Numbered from the stretch's first letter, positions 18,992 to 27,977 are shown. The stretch is DNA of 51,771 nt from JBFELU01 sp041572755 (GCA_041572755.1 JBFFRY010000019.1:1-51771), one strand, 5' to 3'. Made by a program: numbers and translations. Notes: generated from the letters alone by a model not told the origin.

Positions 18992-20110
18992 ATGCTGATC
19001 AGGGTTCACCGCGAAGCGCGCCCCGGGGAGCGCCGGGTGGCGCTCGTGCCGCGCAGCGTCAAACGCCTCGTGGACGCCGGACACGAGGTCATCGTGCCCT
19101 CCGAGGCCGGCTTGGCGGCAGGGTTCACCGATGAGGCGTATCGGGAGGCCGGCGCCGAAGTCGCCGCGGGCCAACCCCGCCGGGCCGACCTGGTTGTCGC
19201 CATCGGTCCGGTGACCCACGACGAGGTCGCCCCGACCGCGAGCGTGATCGCTTTCCTGGATCCACTCGGATTTCCCGCCGAGATCGCCCGATTCGCCGAC
19301 CAGAACGTCGACGCCCTGGCCATGGAACTGATCCCCCGCACCACGCTGGCGCAGTCGATGGACGCGCTCAGCTCCCAGGCCACGGTCGCCGGCTACGAAG
19401 CGGTGCTGCTGTCGGCAGACATGCTGCCCAAGTTCTTCCCCATGATGATGACGGCCGCGGGGACCATCCCCCCCGCCAAGGTGCTCGTCCTCGGGGCGGG
19501 AGTTGCCGGTCTCCAGGCGATCGCCACCGCCCGGCGCCTCGGTGCCGTCGTCGCCGGCTACGACATCCGCCCGGAGGCCCGAGAGCAAGTCGAGTCGCTC
19601 GGGGCCACCTTCGTCGGGGGTCCCGTCGAGGAAGCCGCGGCCGACACCGGAGGCTATGCGACCGAGGTCACCGAGGACACCCGGGAGCGGCAGCTCCAGG
19701 CGCTCTCCGATCATGTCGGAGCCGCCGACATCGTGATCACCACCGCCCAGGTTCCGGGTCGCCGTGCTCCCCTGCTGGTCACGGCTCCCATGGTGGCGGC
19801 GATGCGGCCGGGATCGGTCATCATCGACTTGGCCGCTTCCACTGGTGGGAACTGTGAGCTCACCGAGCCCGGAGAGACGGTGGTGGTCGGTGGCGTCCAG
19901 ATTGCCGGCCCGCTCGACCTCGCCAGCAGAACCGCCGGCCACGCCAGTGAGATGTACTCCCGCAACGTGATCGAGCTCCTCGAGTACCTCACCGACGACG
20001 AGGGCAATCTCGTGTTGGATCCCGACGACGAGATCGCCGCGTGCGCCGTGGTCCGCGATGGGAAGATCACCGACGAGCGGGTCCTCCGAGCCCTGGAAGA
20101 GGCCCGCTGA
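18992..20110 (+). CDS. pntAA: Proton-translocating NAD(P) transhydrogenase, alpha subunit part 1
   Basis: A 372-residue soluble NAD(H)-binding domain I. The start MLIRVHREARPGERRVALVP matches the alanine dehydrogenase/PNT N-terminal fold. The nucleotide site is VLVLGAGVAGLQAIATARRL, ending in the acidic GYDIRPEAREQVESLGA, and RTTLAQSMDALSSQATVAGY is the mobile-loop region. PntAA, PntAB and PntB are separate genes here, the three-subunit layout common in actinobacteria and alphaproteobacteria. The stop overlaps the pntAB start (TGATG). Confidence 0.93.
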   Translation: MLIRVHREARPGERRVALVPRSVKRLVDAGHEVIVPSEAGLAAGFTDEAYREAGAEVAAGQPRRADLVVAIGPVTHDEVAPTASVIAFLDPLGFPAEIARFADQNVDALAMELIPRTTLAQSMDALSSQATVAGYEAVLLSADMLPKFFPMMMTAAGTIPPAKVLVLGAGVAGLQAIATARRLGAVVAGYDIRPEAREQVESLGATFVGGPVEEAAADTGGYATEVTEDTRERQLQALSDHVGAADIVITTAQVPGRRAPLLVTAPMVAAMRPGSVIIDLAASTGGNCELTEPGETVVVGGVQIAGPLDLASRTAGHASEMYSRNVIELLEYLTDDEGNLVLDPDDEIAACAVVRDGKITDERVLRALEEAR

Positions 20111-20424
20111 TGCTGCCCGACCCCTTCATCATCGGCATCGTGGTGTTCGTGCTCGCCGGTTTCATCGGTTTCGAGGTCATCACCAAGGTTCCCCCCACGT
20201 TGCACACCCCGCTCATGTCCGGGTCGAACGCCATCTCCGGCATCACGATCGTGGGTGCGGTCCTGGCGACGAGCACCACGAACGAAACGCTGGCCACCGT
20301 CCTCGCCGTCACCGCCGTCGCCGCCGCCACCGTGAACGTCGTCGGCGGGTTTCTGGTGACCGACCGGATGCTCGAGATGTTCCGGCGCCCCCGCCGGGTC
20401 GAGGACCCTGAGGCGGGCTCGTGA
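20110..20424 (+). CDS. pntAB: NAD(P) transhydrogenase, alpha subunit part 2 (membrane)
   Basis: A 104-residue membrane subunit with three hydrophobic helices. The motif FEVITKVPPTLHTPLMSGSN (about 21-40), followed by AISGITIVGAV, is the strongly conserved signature of transhydrogenase domain II. It forms the proton channel together with PntB. One-base overlap with pntAA and GTGA overlap with pntB show translational coupling. Confidence 0.93.
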   Translation: MLPDPFIIGIVVFVLAGFIGFEVITKVPPTLHTPLMSGSNAISGITIVGAVLATSTTNETLATVLAVTAVAAATVNVVGGFLVTDRMLEMFRRPRRVEDPEAGS

Positions 20425-21806
20425 ACATCAACCTCCAGACCCTGCTCTACCTGCTCGCCGCGATGGCCTTCATCGTCGGGCTGAAACGCCTCTCGGGCCC
20501 CCGCTCCGCCCGCTCGGGCAACGGCATAGCCGCCGGAGGGATGCTGCTCGCGCTCGTCGTCACCCTCATCGCCGCCGACGCCATCTCGTGGTGGTGGCTG
20601 ATCGTGGGTCTGGCGATCGGCGCGGTGGTGGGGGCGGTGCTGGCGCTCCGGGTCCAGATGACGGCGATGCCTCAGCTGGTCGCCGCGTTCAACGGCTTCG
20701 GCGGTCTGGCCTCGGCACTGGTCGCCGGTGCCGAGTTCGTTCGAGCAGGGGGGCTCGAACTTCCTGAGGAGACCATGCTCACGATGCTGCTCTCCGTCGT
20801 CATCGGGTCGATCACGTTCACCGGTTCCTTCATCGCCTTCGGCAAGCTGCAAGGCATCATCACCGGAAGCCCGGTCACCTATCGAGGCCAGCAGATCGTG
20901 AACACCCTCATCGGCCTCAGCCTGATCGGGCTCGGCGTGTGGGCCCAGATCACCCAGGACGCCCCTCCCTTCTGGGTGGGCGGTGCGGTGGCATTGGCGC
21001 TCGGTGTGCTTCTGGTGATCCCCATCGGCGGTGCCGACATGCCCGTCGTGATCGCCCTGCTCAACTCGCTCTCCGGCGTGGCCGCCGCCATGACCGGATT
21101 CGTGATCACCAACTCGGCGCTCATCATCAGCGGCGCGCTCGTGGGCGCGTCCGGGCTCATCCTGACAAAGCTGATGACCGAGGCCATGAACCGGTCTTTG
21201 ACCAACGTCCTGTTCGGGGCCTTCGGCACCGGGGACGCCGGCGGCAGGCCGGGCGGAGAGGTCGACGCCGACCGCCGGGTCAGGGCGACGACCGCCGAGG
21301 ACGTGGCCATCGCGCTCGGGTACGCCCAGCAGGTCATGGTCGTGCCGGGCTACGGGCTGGCGGTCGCCCAGGCACAACACGCCCTGCGCGAACTGGCGAC
21401 GGGCCTCGAGCAGCGGGGCGTCAAGATCGCCTATGGGATCCACCCCGTGGCGGGACGGATGCCCGGCCACATGAACGTGCTGCTCGCCGAGGCCGACGTC
21501 CCCTACGACCAACTCCTCGACCTCGACGCCGCCAATCCGCTCTTGCAGAGGACCGACGTCGTGCTCGTCGTGGGTGCCAACGACGTCGTCAACCCCTCGG
21601 CCCGCGATGACCCGAGCAGCCCGATCTTCGGGATGCCGATCCTCGAAGTCGACCACGCCACGACTGTGGTCGTGATCAAGCGCAGCCTGTCGCCCGGCTT
21701 CGCCGGGATCGACAACCCGCTCTTCTACGATCAAGGCACGCTGATGCTGTTTGCGGACGCCAAGAAGGCCTTGACCGATCTGGAGCGGGCGCTGGGCGAC
21801 GTCTAG
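20421..21806 (+). CDS. pntB: NAD(P) transhydrogenase, beta subunit
   Basis: A 461-residue protein with a membrane half (about 1-270, eight or nine helices, including AFNGFGGLASALVAGAEF and GSITFTGSFIAFGKLQG) and a cytosolic NADP(H)-binding domain III. Domain III shows VPGYGLAVAQAQHALRELA, GIHPVAGRMPGHMNVLLAEA and VLVVGANDVVNPSARDDPSS, all typical of the subunit. It uses the proton gradient to reduce NADP with NADH. Start: GTG overlapping the pntAB stop. Confidence 0.94.
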   Translation: MNINLQTLLYLLAAMAFIVGLKRLSGPRSARSGNGIAAGGMLLALVVTLIAADAISWWWLIVGLAIGAVVGAVLALRVQMTAMPQLVAAFNGFGGLASALVAGAEFVRAGGLELPEETMLTMLLSVVIGSITFTGSFIAFGKLQGIITGSPVTYRGQQIVNTLIGLSLIGLGVWAQITQDAPPFWVGGAVALALGVLLVIPIGGADMPVVIALLNSLSGVAAAMTGFVITNSALIISGALVGASGLILTKLMTEAMNRSLTNVLFGAFGTGDAGGRPGGEVDADRRVRATTAEDVAIALGYAQQVMVVPGYGLAVAQAQHALRELATGLEQRGVKIAYGIHPVAGRMPGHMNVLLAEADVPYDQLLDLDAANPLLQRTDVVLVVGANDVVNPSARDDPSSPIFGMPILEVDHATTVVVIKRSLSPGFAGIDNPLFYDQGTLMLFADAKKALTDLERALGDV

Positions 21807-21810
21807 GACC

Positions 21811-22392
21811 GTGGAGCACCGCGACGTAGTCGCCCGGAGGCGCATGGTGCGCCGCTTCCGTCCGGACCCGATTCCGGAGGGCGTGATCGCCGAGATCACC
21901 GAGGCGATCCGGCACGGCCCGAGTGCCGGCTACGCCCAGGGAGTCTCGGTGATCGTCGTCGTCGATGCGGACCGGCGCCGGGCCATCGCCGAGGCGGCCG
22001 GAGAGGCGGCCTGGATCGCCCGCGGCAAGGATCCGTGGCTTTCGGTGGCGCCGGTCCATCTCGTCCTCTGTGTCGAGCCGGAGCGCTACCGGGCCCGCTA
22101 CGCCGAGCCCGACAAGGACGCCGCAGCCCTCCGCATCCCCTGGTGGTGGGTCGACGGTGGAGCCGCGTTGGCCCTCGGCTTGTTGGCAGCGGTGGATGCC
22201 GGCCTGGCGGCCGGGTTCCTCGGCGCTCACGCCATGCCCGGATTGACCGACCTCCTCGGCATCCCCGAGGGAGTCGAGCCGCTCGGCGTCCTCACGGTGG
22301 GCCATCCCGCCCCCGACCGCGCTTCGGGATCGCTGCAACGTGGCCGGCGCGGCACCGACGAGACCGTGCATCGCGAGATCTGGGGCGGATGA
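21811..22392 (+). CDS. Nitroreductase-family flavoprotein
   Basis: A 193-residue protein. The N-terminal RRRMVRRFRPDPIPEGVIAEI is the FMN-phosphate-binding pattern of the family, and IRHGPSAGYAQG is the usual 'aPSxxNxQ' loop. The C-terminal half has GAALALGLLAAVDAGLAAGF and PEGVEPLGVLTVGHPAPD. It probably reduces a quinone, nitro or ene substrate with NAD(P)H. It starts with GTG four bases after the pntB stop and is likely cotranscribed with the transhydrogenase, which could supply its NADPH. Confidence 0.78.
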   Translation: MEHRDVVARRRMVRRFRPDPIPEGVIAEITEAIRHGPSAGYAQGVSVIVVVDADRRRAIAEAAGEAAWIARGKDPWLSVAPVHLVLCVEPERYRARYAEPDKDAAALRIPWWWVDGGAALALGLLAAVDAGLAAGFLGAHAMPGLTDLLGIPEGVEPLGVLTVGHPAPDRASGSLQRGRRGTDETVHREIWGG

Positions 22393-22396
22393 ATCC

Positions 22397-23137
22397 ATGG
22401 AGGATCTGCGGCACCGCTTTGCGGCGGCCCGAACCCACCAAGACCTGGTTGTTCTCGAGGGCTTCCACACCATCAAGCACGCCCTCCGTTTCGGGGCCGA
22501 CGTGGTGGTCATCGTCACCGGCGACCCCGACGGCGTGACCGCCCTCGCCGGCGAGCTGGCACCCGACGTCACCGATCGGGTCACCGCCGCCACCGTCGTG
22601 CCCTCCGAGGTCTTCGCCGCCCTGACCCCGGCCCCCATTCCCACCGGAATCGCTGCCATTGCCGCCCGCCCGGCCGTCCAGGCCCGCGGCGTGATGGCGG
22701 ATCCATCCCCTGCTCCCGTCGTGTTCCTGGAACGACCCCGGCACCCGGGCAACGTGGGGGCGGTGGTCAGGGTGGCCGCCGCCGCCGGCGCCGCCGGGGT
22801 GCTGACCAGCGGCGACCTCGATCCCTGGGACCCCATCGCCCTGCGCGGCAGCGCCGGACTGCACTTCGCAGTGCCCGTCGCCCGGATCGGCCGTCTCGAA
22901 CCGGAGACGCGACCCCTGGTGGCGCTCGACCCGGCCGGTGATCCCCTCGAGTCCGCCACCATCCCCGACCGGGCGGTGCTCGCATTCGGCTCGGAGCGCT
23001 CCGGGTTGAGCCCGGAGGTCCTGGCGCTGAGCGGCACCCGGCTTCGCATCCCGATGCAATCCGGTGTCTCCAGCCTCAATCTGGCGACGGCGGTAACCGC
23101 GGTGCTCTACGGGTCTCAGGCATCGGGTCGTCGGTGA
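22397..23137 (+). CDS. SpoU/TrmH-family RNA 2'-O-methyltransferase
   Basis: A 246-residue SPOUT methyltransferase. Motif 1 is FLERPRHPGNVGAVVRVAAA with the Asn and Arg, motif 2 is LAFGSERSGLSPEVLAL, and motif 3 is IPMQSGVSSLNLATAVTAVL, which forms the knotted SAM site. The N-terminal part (1-95) looks like a substrate-binding domain of the RlmB type. The target nucleotide is not deducible. The gene starts four bases after the nitroreductase stop. Confidence 0.85.
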   Translation: MEDLRHRFAAARTHQDLVVLEGFHTIKHALRFGADVVVIVTGDPDGVTALAGELAPDVTDRVTAATVVPSEVFAALTPAPIPTGIAAIAARPAVQARGVMADPSPAPVVFLERPRHPGNVGAVVRVAAAAGAAGVLTSGDLDPWDPIALRGSAGLHFAVPVARIGRLEPETRPLVALDPAGDPLESATIPDRAVLAFGSERSGLSPEVLALSGTRLRIPMQSGVSSLNLATAVTAVLYGSQASGRR

Positions 23138-23153
23138 GCGGCAACCGGGGGGC

Positions 23154-23159
23154 TATCCT
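23154..23159 (+). promoter_or_regulatory. Candidate -10 box upstream of metK
   Basis: TATCCT, 28 bases before the chosen GTG start of metK. This leaves a short leader with AAGGA just before the start. Confidence 0.35.
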
Positions 23160-23187
23160 CGCTCGCAGCCCCGCCTCCAAGGACACC

Positions 23188-24375
23188 GTGCCCCGCCGCC
23201 ATCTCGTCACCTCAGAGTCCGTCTCGATGGGCCACCCCGACAAGGTCGCCGATCGGATCGCAGACAGCATCCTCGACCGGATGCTCGAGGTGGATCCCGC
23301 CGCCAGAGTGGCCTGTGAGATCCTGGTGGCCGGGGACCACGTGGTGGTGGCCGGCGAGATCTCCTCGAAGGTCTGGATGCCGTCCGACGAAGAGATCTCC
23401 TCGGTGGTGCGCAGCACCATTCGGGCGATCGGATACGGGGGTCCCGAGACCGGATTCGACGTGGACGGCGCCGAGATCCTGGTGATCCTGCAGCCCCAGA
23501 GTGACGACATCGCTCTCGGGGTCGACGCCGACGAGGGCGGCGAGCTCGGTGCCGGCGACCAGGGCATGATGTACGGCTACGCGGTTCGCGAGACCCCCGA
23601 GTTGATGCCGCTGCCGATCATGCTCGCCCACCGCATCATGGCCCGCCAGGCCGAGGCCCGGGTCAGTGGCCTGATCCCCGATCTGCGACCGGACGCCAAG
23701 GCACAGGTGACGGTCGCCTACGACGATTCCGACCCGGCCGCATTGGACTCGGTGGTGCTGTCAACCCAGCACGGGCCTTCCTGGAGTGCACCCGAGCGCC
23801 AGCGGGTCTTGGGATCCGCGGTCACCGACGAGATCCTCCGACCCATCCTCGGTGAGTGGTGGCGGCCTGATCTCACGGTCCACATCAACCCCACCGGTCG
23901 CTTCGAGACCGGCGGCCCCCGAGCCGACACCGGCCTCACCGGGAGGAAGATCATCGTCGACACCTATGGGGGGTGGGGCCGCCACGGCGGCGGCGCCTTC
24001 TCCGGCAAGGACCCCTCGAAGGTCGACCGTTCGGCTTCCTACATGGCCCGCTACGCCGCCAAGAACCTGGTGGCGGCCGGCCTCCTGGACCACTGCGAGG
24101 TTCGCGTCTCGTATGCAATCGGGCTGCCTGAACCGACGGCGATCACCGTGGACGGCGACGGTCCTGCCGCGGACTCGCTGGATCACCTCGAGGGCCTGGT
24201 GCGAGACACCTTCCGCTTCACGCCGACCGGCATCATCGACACTCTCGGTCTCCAGGCCCCCATCTACACCCCCACCTCGTACCACGGACATTTCGGACGC
24301 GAGCCCGACGAGGGAGTCCCCGGGTCTTTCACATGGGAGCGCACCGACCGGGCTCCTCGCCTCACGTCCTCCTGA
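23188..24375 (+). CDS. metK: S-adenosylmethionine synthase
   Basis: A 395-residue enzyme making SAM from ATP and methionine. The N-terminal RRHLVTSESVSMGHPDKVAD has the conserved GHPDK; GAGDQGMMYGYAVRETPE is the ATP/methionine signature, and GGAFSGKDPSKVDRSASYMA is the second signature. GTG at 23188 is chosen because it aligns with the family start and has AAGGA five bases upstream. A GTG at 23134 overlapping the previous stop would add 18 unusual residues. A VSMGHPDK reading instead of the common VTEGHPDK is a small local variation. Confidence 0.94.
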   Translation: MPRRHLVTSESVSMGHPDKVADRIADSILDRMLEVDPAARVACEILVAGDHVVVAGEISSKVWMPSDEEISSVVRSTIRAIGYGGPETGFDVDGAEILVILQPQSDDIALGVDADEGGELGAGDQGMMYGYAVRETPELMPLPIMLAHRIMARQAEARVSGLIPDLRPDAKAQVTVAYDDSDPAALDSVVLSTQHGPSWSAPERQRVLGSAVTDEILRPILGEWWRPDLTVHINPTGRFETGGPRADTGLTGRKIIVDTYGGWGRHGGGAFSGKDPSKVDRSASYMARYAAKNLVAAGLLDHCEVRVSYAIGLPEPTAITVDGDGPAADSLDHLEGLVRDTFRFTPTGIIDTLGLQAPIYTPTSYHGHFGREPDEGVPGSFTWERTDRAPRLTSS

Positions 24376-24414
24376 GCCACCGCTCACCGCCGGGCCGATC
24401 TCCGGCAAGCCACC

Positions 24415-24420
24415 TAGGCT
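24415..24420 (+). promoter_or_regulatory. -10 box for the betaine-type ABC importer operon
   Basis: TAGGCT lies ten bases before the ATG at 24431. No Shine-Dalgarno sequence is visible, so a leaderless or nearly leaderless message is likely. Confidence 0.4.
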
Positions 24421-24430
24421 CCGACAACGT

Positions 24431-25546
24431 ATGTCGGCCGACGACCACCCCATGATCAGTCTCCGGGGGGTCACCAAGCAGTTCTCGGGGACCACCACCA
24501 CGGCGGTGACCGAGCTCTCATTCGACGTTGCCGAGGGAGAGGTGATCGTCCTCGTCGGCCCCTCCGGGTGCGGCAAGACGACCACCCTCAAGATGATCAA
24601 CCGGCTCATCGAGCCGTCGGCCGGCTCGATCACCGTCGCCGGAGAGGACGTGATGCACGTCCCCGCCTTCGAGCTGCGGCGCAGGATCGGCTACGTCATC
24701 CAACAGATCGGCCTCTTCCCCCACCGAACCATCGCCGACAACATCGCAACGGTGCCGCGGCTGCTGGGGTGGGACAGGACCAGGATCCAGAACCGCATCG
24801 AGGAGCTGATCGCGCTCGTCGACCTCGAGCCGGAGATGCGCAACCGGTATCCGGCCGAGTTGTCGGGCGGACAGCGCCAGCGAGTGGGCGTGGCCCGGGC
24901 CCTCGCCGCCGATCCCCCGGTCCTGCTCATGGACGAACCGTTCGGCGCGGTCGACCCGATCGTGAGGGCCCGGCTCCAGGATGAGCTGTTGGACCTGCAG
25001 GCGAGGGTCCACAAGACGATCGTCCTCGTCACCCACGACATCGATGAGGCGATCAAACTCGGAGACCGGGTGGCCATTCTCAACGTCGGTGGAGTATTGG
25101 AGCAGTACGCCCCGCCCTACGAGATCCTGCGGCATCCGGCCAACTCGTTCGTCGAGGACTTCCTCGGCAGCGATCGCGGGCTGAAGCGCCTCTCCCTCAT
25201 CAGGATCGGAGACGTTCCTCTCGATCGGGGTCCGGTGGTGTCTCCCGATGCCGGTGCCTCCGAGGCGCGGACGGTCATGGCGAGCCATGGAATCGACTGG
25301 ATAGGGGTGGCCGACGGCGATCGGTTGCTGGGATGGACGCCCGGGGAAACGCTCACCGAAGGCACTCCGGTGGGGGCCGGTCCGCTGCGGGCGTTCGCCG
25401 CCCGTCTCGGCGCCGATGACTCGCTCCGCGAGGCCCTCGACGAGATCATCACGACGGAGACCCACGTCGCCCCGGTCTTCGGGAGCGATGGGCAGTTCCT
25501 CGGCATGCTGACCGCGGTCCAGGTCGGCGAGCAGATCTCCGGCTGA
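24431..25546 (+). CDS. opuCA: Glycine betaine/choline-type ABC transporter ATP-binding protein
   Basis: A 371-residue ATPase of the OpuCA/ProV class. Walker A is VGPSGCGKTTTLKMIN, the Q-loop is GYVIQQIGLFPHRT, the signature is LSGGQRQRVGVARALA and Walker B is VLLMDEPFGAVDP, with the H-loop in VLVTHDIDEAIKLGD. The C-terminal 120 residues look like a degenerate CBS pair (for example DWIGVADGDRLLGW and HVAPVFGSDGQFLGMLTAVQ), used in this class for osmotic or nucleotide sensing. A second in-frame ATG at 24452 is possible. It overlaps the permease start by one base. Confidence 0.9.
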   Translation: MSADDHPMISLRGVTKQFSGTTTTAVTELSFDVAEGEVIVLVGPSGCGKTTTLKMINRLIEPSAGSITVAGEDVMHVPAFELRRRIGYVIQQIGLFPHRTIADNIATVPRLLGWDRTRIQNRIEELIALVDLEPEMRNRYPAELSGGQRQRVGVARALAADPPVLLMDEPFGAVDPIVRARLQDELLDLQARVHKTIVLVTHDIDEAIKLGDRVAILNVGGVLEQYAPPYEILRHPANSFVEDFLGSDRGLKRLSLIRIGDVPLDRGPVVSPDAGASEARTVMASHGIDWIGVADGDRLLGWTPGETLTEGTPVGAGPLRAFAARLGADDSLREALDEIITTETHVAPVFGSDGQFLGMLTAVQVGEQISG

Positions 25547-26223
25547 TGCCTGTGGTCCTGGCCCAGGTCGAGGACTCCTTCTTCCGCTGGGATTGGGTGT
25601 TCGACCACCTCGACGACATCTGGGAGAAGGTCGTCGAGCATCTCGTTCTCACCGGGATCGCCCTCGGGGTCGGCTTGGCGATCTCCCTGGCGCTCTCGAT
25701 CGTCGCTCTCCGATGGCGGCGCACCTACGCGCCGATCACCTGGACCACCGGGGCCCTCTACACCATCCCCTCGCTGGCTCTCTTTGCGTTCTTCGTGCCG
25801 ATCACCGGCTTCACGATCCTCACCGCCGAGATCGGCCTCGTCTCCTACACCCTGCTGATCCTCATCCGCAACATCGTCGCCGGAATCGATGGTGTGGATC
25901 CCGCCATTCGGGAAGCCGCCCTCGGGATGGGCTACGGGCGCCGCCGACTGTTCCTCGAGATCGAACTCCCGCTCGCCCTTCCGGTGATCATCGCCGGCCT
26001 CCGCATCGCTGCCGTCACCACCATCGGGCTGGTGACGGTGACGGCCCTCATCGGCCAGGGCGGCGTGGGTTTCTTCATCCTGCGCGGCCTCAATCGATTC
26101 TTCTCCACGGAGATCGTGCTGGGAACCAGTCTCTCGGTGCTGCTCGCCGTCGTCGTCGATGTCGCGTTGCTGCTCGTCGAGCGGGCTCTGACGCCGTGGT
26201 CAAGGCGGAGGAGGATCGCATGA
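25546..26223 (+). CDS. opuCB: Glycine betaine/choline-type ABC permease 1
   Basis: A 225-residue membrane protein with five or six helices. The coupling-helix EAA motif is REAALGMGYGRRRLFLEIEL, followed by PLALPVIIAGLRIAAVTTIG, which is typical of ProW/OpuCB permeases. Residues IPSLALFAFFVPITG match the conserved first-half segment. The ATG overlaps the ATPase stop, and its own stop overlaps the second permease (ATGA). Confidence 0.88.
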   Translation: MPVVLAQVEDSFFRWDWVFDHLDDIWEKVVEHLVLTGIALGVGLAISLALSIVALRWRRTYAPITWTTGALYTIPSLALFAFFVPITGFTILTAEIGLVSYTLLILIRNIVAGIDGVDPAIREAALGMGYGRRRLFLEIELPLALPVIIAGLRIAAVTTIGLVTVTALIGQGGVGFFILRGLNRFFSTEIVLGTSLSVLLAVVVDVALLLVERALTPWSRRRRIA

Positions 26224-26975
26224 TCGAATTCCTCGCCGACCTCGGCTCGTGGTTCGTGGAGAACTGGGACGGCACGAACGGCTATCTCAATCGCAGCTGG
26301 GAGCACATCCAGGTCTCCGGGGCTGCGGTGCTGTTCTCCACATTGGTGGCCGTACCCCTGGGGGCGTGGCTGGGGCACACCGGACGGGGCGGCCTCGCCG
26401 TGGTTTCGCTGGTGAACATCGGGCGGGCCCTCCCCTCCTTCGGGATCGTGGCGCTGGCCCTGCCGATCACGATCCGCATCGCCGACCGGGTGCCCTTCAT
26501 CGACAGCGGTCTCGGCTTCTTCCCCACCTTCGTGGCGCTGGTGGCGCTGGCCCTTCCCCCGATCTTCACGAACACCTACGCCGGGATTCGGTCGGTGGAT
26601 CCCGACACGATCGAGGCTGCTCGCGGCATGGGCATCACCGGGCCCCGAATCCTGCGGGACATCGAGATCCCGGTGGCCTCCCCGATCATCCTCGCCGGCA
26701 TCCGGACCTCGGCGGTCCAGGTCGTCGCCACCGCACCCCTGGGTGCCCTCGTGGCCTACGGGGGCCTGGGCCGGTACATCATCGACGGCTTCGCCATCCA
26801 GGACCACATTCAGATCGTTGCCGGCGCACTGCTGGTGGCACTCCTCTCGGTGCTCACCGAGATCTCCTTCGCAGCCGTCGAGCGCCGCGTCGTGCCCCGT
26901 CCACTCCGCCGCAGAGGCAGGGGGAGGTCGCAGGGTCGAATCGAGCCGTCACCGGGTCGGGCGGTGGCTCAGTGA
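26220..26975 (+). CDS. opuCD: Glycine betaine/choline-type ABC permease 2
   Basis: A 251-residue membrane protein, a divergent paralogue of the preceding permease. IGRALPSFGIVALALPIT and LVALALPPIFTNTYAGIRSV lead to the EAA motif IEAARGMGITGPRILRDIEI. Two different permease halves with one ATPase are standard for OpuC/YehWXYZ-type importers. It starts with an ATGA overlap and has a basic C-terminal tail (RPLRRRGRGRSQGR). Confidence 0.88.
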   Translation: MIEFLADLGSWFVENWDGTNGYLNRSWEHIQVSGAAVLFSTLVAVPLGAWLGHTGRGGLAVVSLVNIGRALPSFGIVALALPITIRIADRVPFIDSGLGFFPTFVALVALALPPIFTNTYAGIRSVDPDTIEAARGMGITGPRILRDIEIPVASPIILAGIRTSAVQVVATAPLGALVAYGGLGRYIIDGFAIQDHIQIVAGALLVALLSVLTEISFAAVERRVVPRPLRRRGRGRSQGRIEPSPGRAVAQ

Positions 26976-26987
26976 CGGGAGGCGGCC

Positions 26988-27017
26988 TAGGGTGATTCTC
27001 GGCATCACCGTGATGCC
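26988..27017 (+). promoter_or_regulatory. -10 box and palindromic candidate operator before the binding-protein gene
   Basis: TAGGGT at 26988-26993 is followed, about where transcription would begin, by a perfect 8-base inverted repeat with a single central base at 27001-27017. The spacer is too short for a normal RNA hairpin, so a DNA operator is more likely. It lies 32 bases before the ATG of the binding protein. Confidence 0.45.
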
Positions 27018-27048
27018 TTCTCGACAGCCTGAGAGAGGAGCAATACCC

Positions 27049-27960
27049 ATGCGGAGCTTCGCCCGCACCCGAGTCGTTGGGGCGGCCCTGCTGGCTCTGG
27101 CGCTTGTCGCCGCCGCCTGCGGGTCGGGTGACGACTCGACCGAGGGCCCGACCATAAGGGTGGGTTCGACCAATTTCGGTGAGCAGGAGATCCTCGGTGA
27201 GATCTACGCGACCGTCCTCGAGGCCAACGGGTACACCGTTGACCGCATGTTCCAGCTGGGCACCCGCGAAGTCGTCAACCCCGCTCTCAAGAGCGGCGAG
27301 ATCGACATGTTGGCGGAATACACCGGCACCCTGCTGACCTTTGAGGGCGGCACGTCGAACACCGACCCCGAGCAGACGTGGGCCGACCTCAACGAGGTGC
27401 TGGGCGGTTCGGGCCTGGTGGCCTTGGACTATTCCCCGGCGCAGGACAAGAACGGCATCGTGGTCACCGGAGCGACCGCCGGCGAGCTCGGTCTCGCCAC
27501 GGTCAGCGACCTCGCCGCCTACAACGGCGAACTGGTCTTCGGAGGACCGCCGGAGTGTCCCAACCGCGAGTTCTGCCTCATCGGACTGGAGGGCGTCTAC
27601 GGCCTTTCGTTCGCCGAGTTCAAGCCCCTCGACGTGGGGGGTCCCCTCACCGTGGCGGCACTGGAGGGCGATGAGATCGACGTCGGCCTGCTCTTCACTT
27701 CCGACGGCGTGATCGCCGCCAAGGGATTCGTGCTCCTGGAGGACGATCTCAACCTGCAGCCGGCCGAGAACATCGTGCCGGTGGTGCGACAGGAGATCGT
27801 GGACGCCTACGGCGACGACTTCGTGGACCTCATCAACGAGGTCAGCGAGGCGATCACCACCGCCGAGTTGCAGGAGCTCAACAAGCGGTTCGGGCTCGAA
27901 GCCGAGGATGCCGACACCCTGGCCACCGAGTGGCTCACGGCAAGAGGCTTCATCGACTGA
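27049..27960 (+). CDS. opuCC: Glycine betaine/choline-type ABC substrate-binding lipoprotein
   Basis: A 303-residue binding protein of the OpuAC/OsmF class. The signal ALLALALVAAACGSGDD gives a lipid-anchored Cys24. The mature part begins TIRVGSTNFGEQEILGEIYA, a typical OpuCC start, followed by IDMLAEYTGTLLTFEGG. The ligand pocket is probably lined by the aromatic residues around TNFGEQ and AEYTG. The ATG has GAGAGGAG upstream. A strong terminator follows, closing the importer operon. Which quaternary amine it binds (betaine, choline or carnitine) is not decided. Confidence 0.9.
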   Translation: MRSFARTRVVGAALLALALVAAACGSGDDSTEGPTIRVGSTNFGEQEILGEIYATVLEANGYTVDRMFQLGTREVVNPALKSGEIDMLAEYTGTLLTFEGGTSNTDPEQTWADLNEVLGGSGLVALDYSPAQDKNGIVVTGATAGELGLATVSDLAAYNGELVFGGPPECPNREFCLIGLEGVYGLSFAEFKPLDVGGPLTVAALEGDEIDVGLLFTSDGVIAAKGFVLLEDDLNLQPAENIVPVVRQEIVDAYGDDFVDLINEVSEAITTAELQELNKRFGLEAEDADTLATEWLTARGFID

Positions 27961-27977
27961 CCAAGCAGCGATGCGAT

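Noticed and set aside
18062..19942. A 626-codon open frame on the minus strand opposite the EamA transporter and pntAA
   Set aside because: It is a compositional shadow; low-complexity Gly/Asp/His content with no recognisable domain, whereas the plus-strand genes have complete family motifs.
24376..24430. Terminator between metK and the betaine-type importer
   Set aside because: Only a weak five-base stem with an eight-base loop can be drawn; not convincing.
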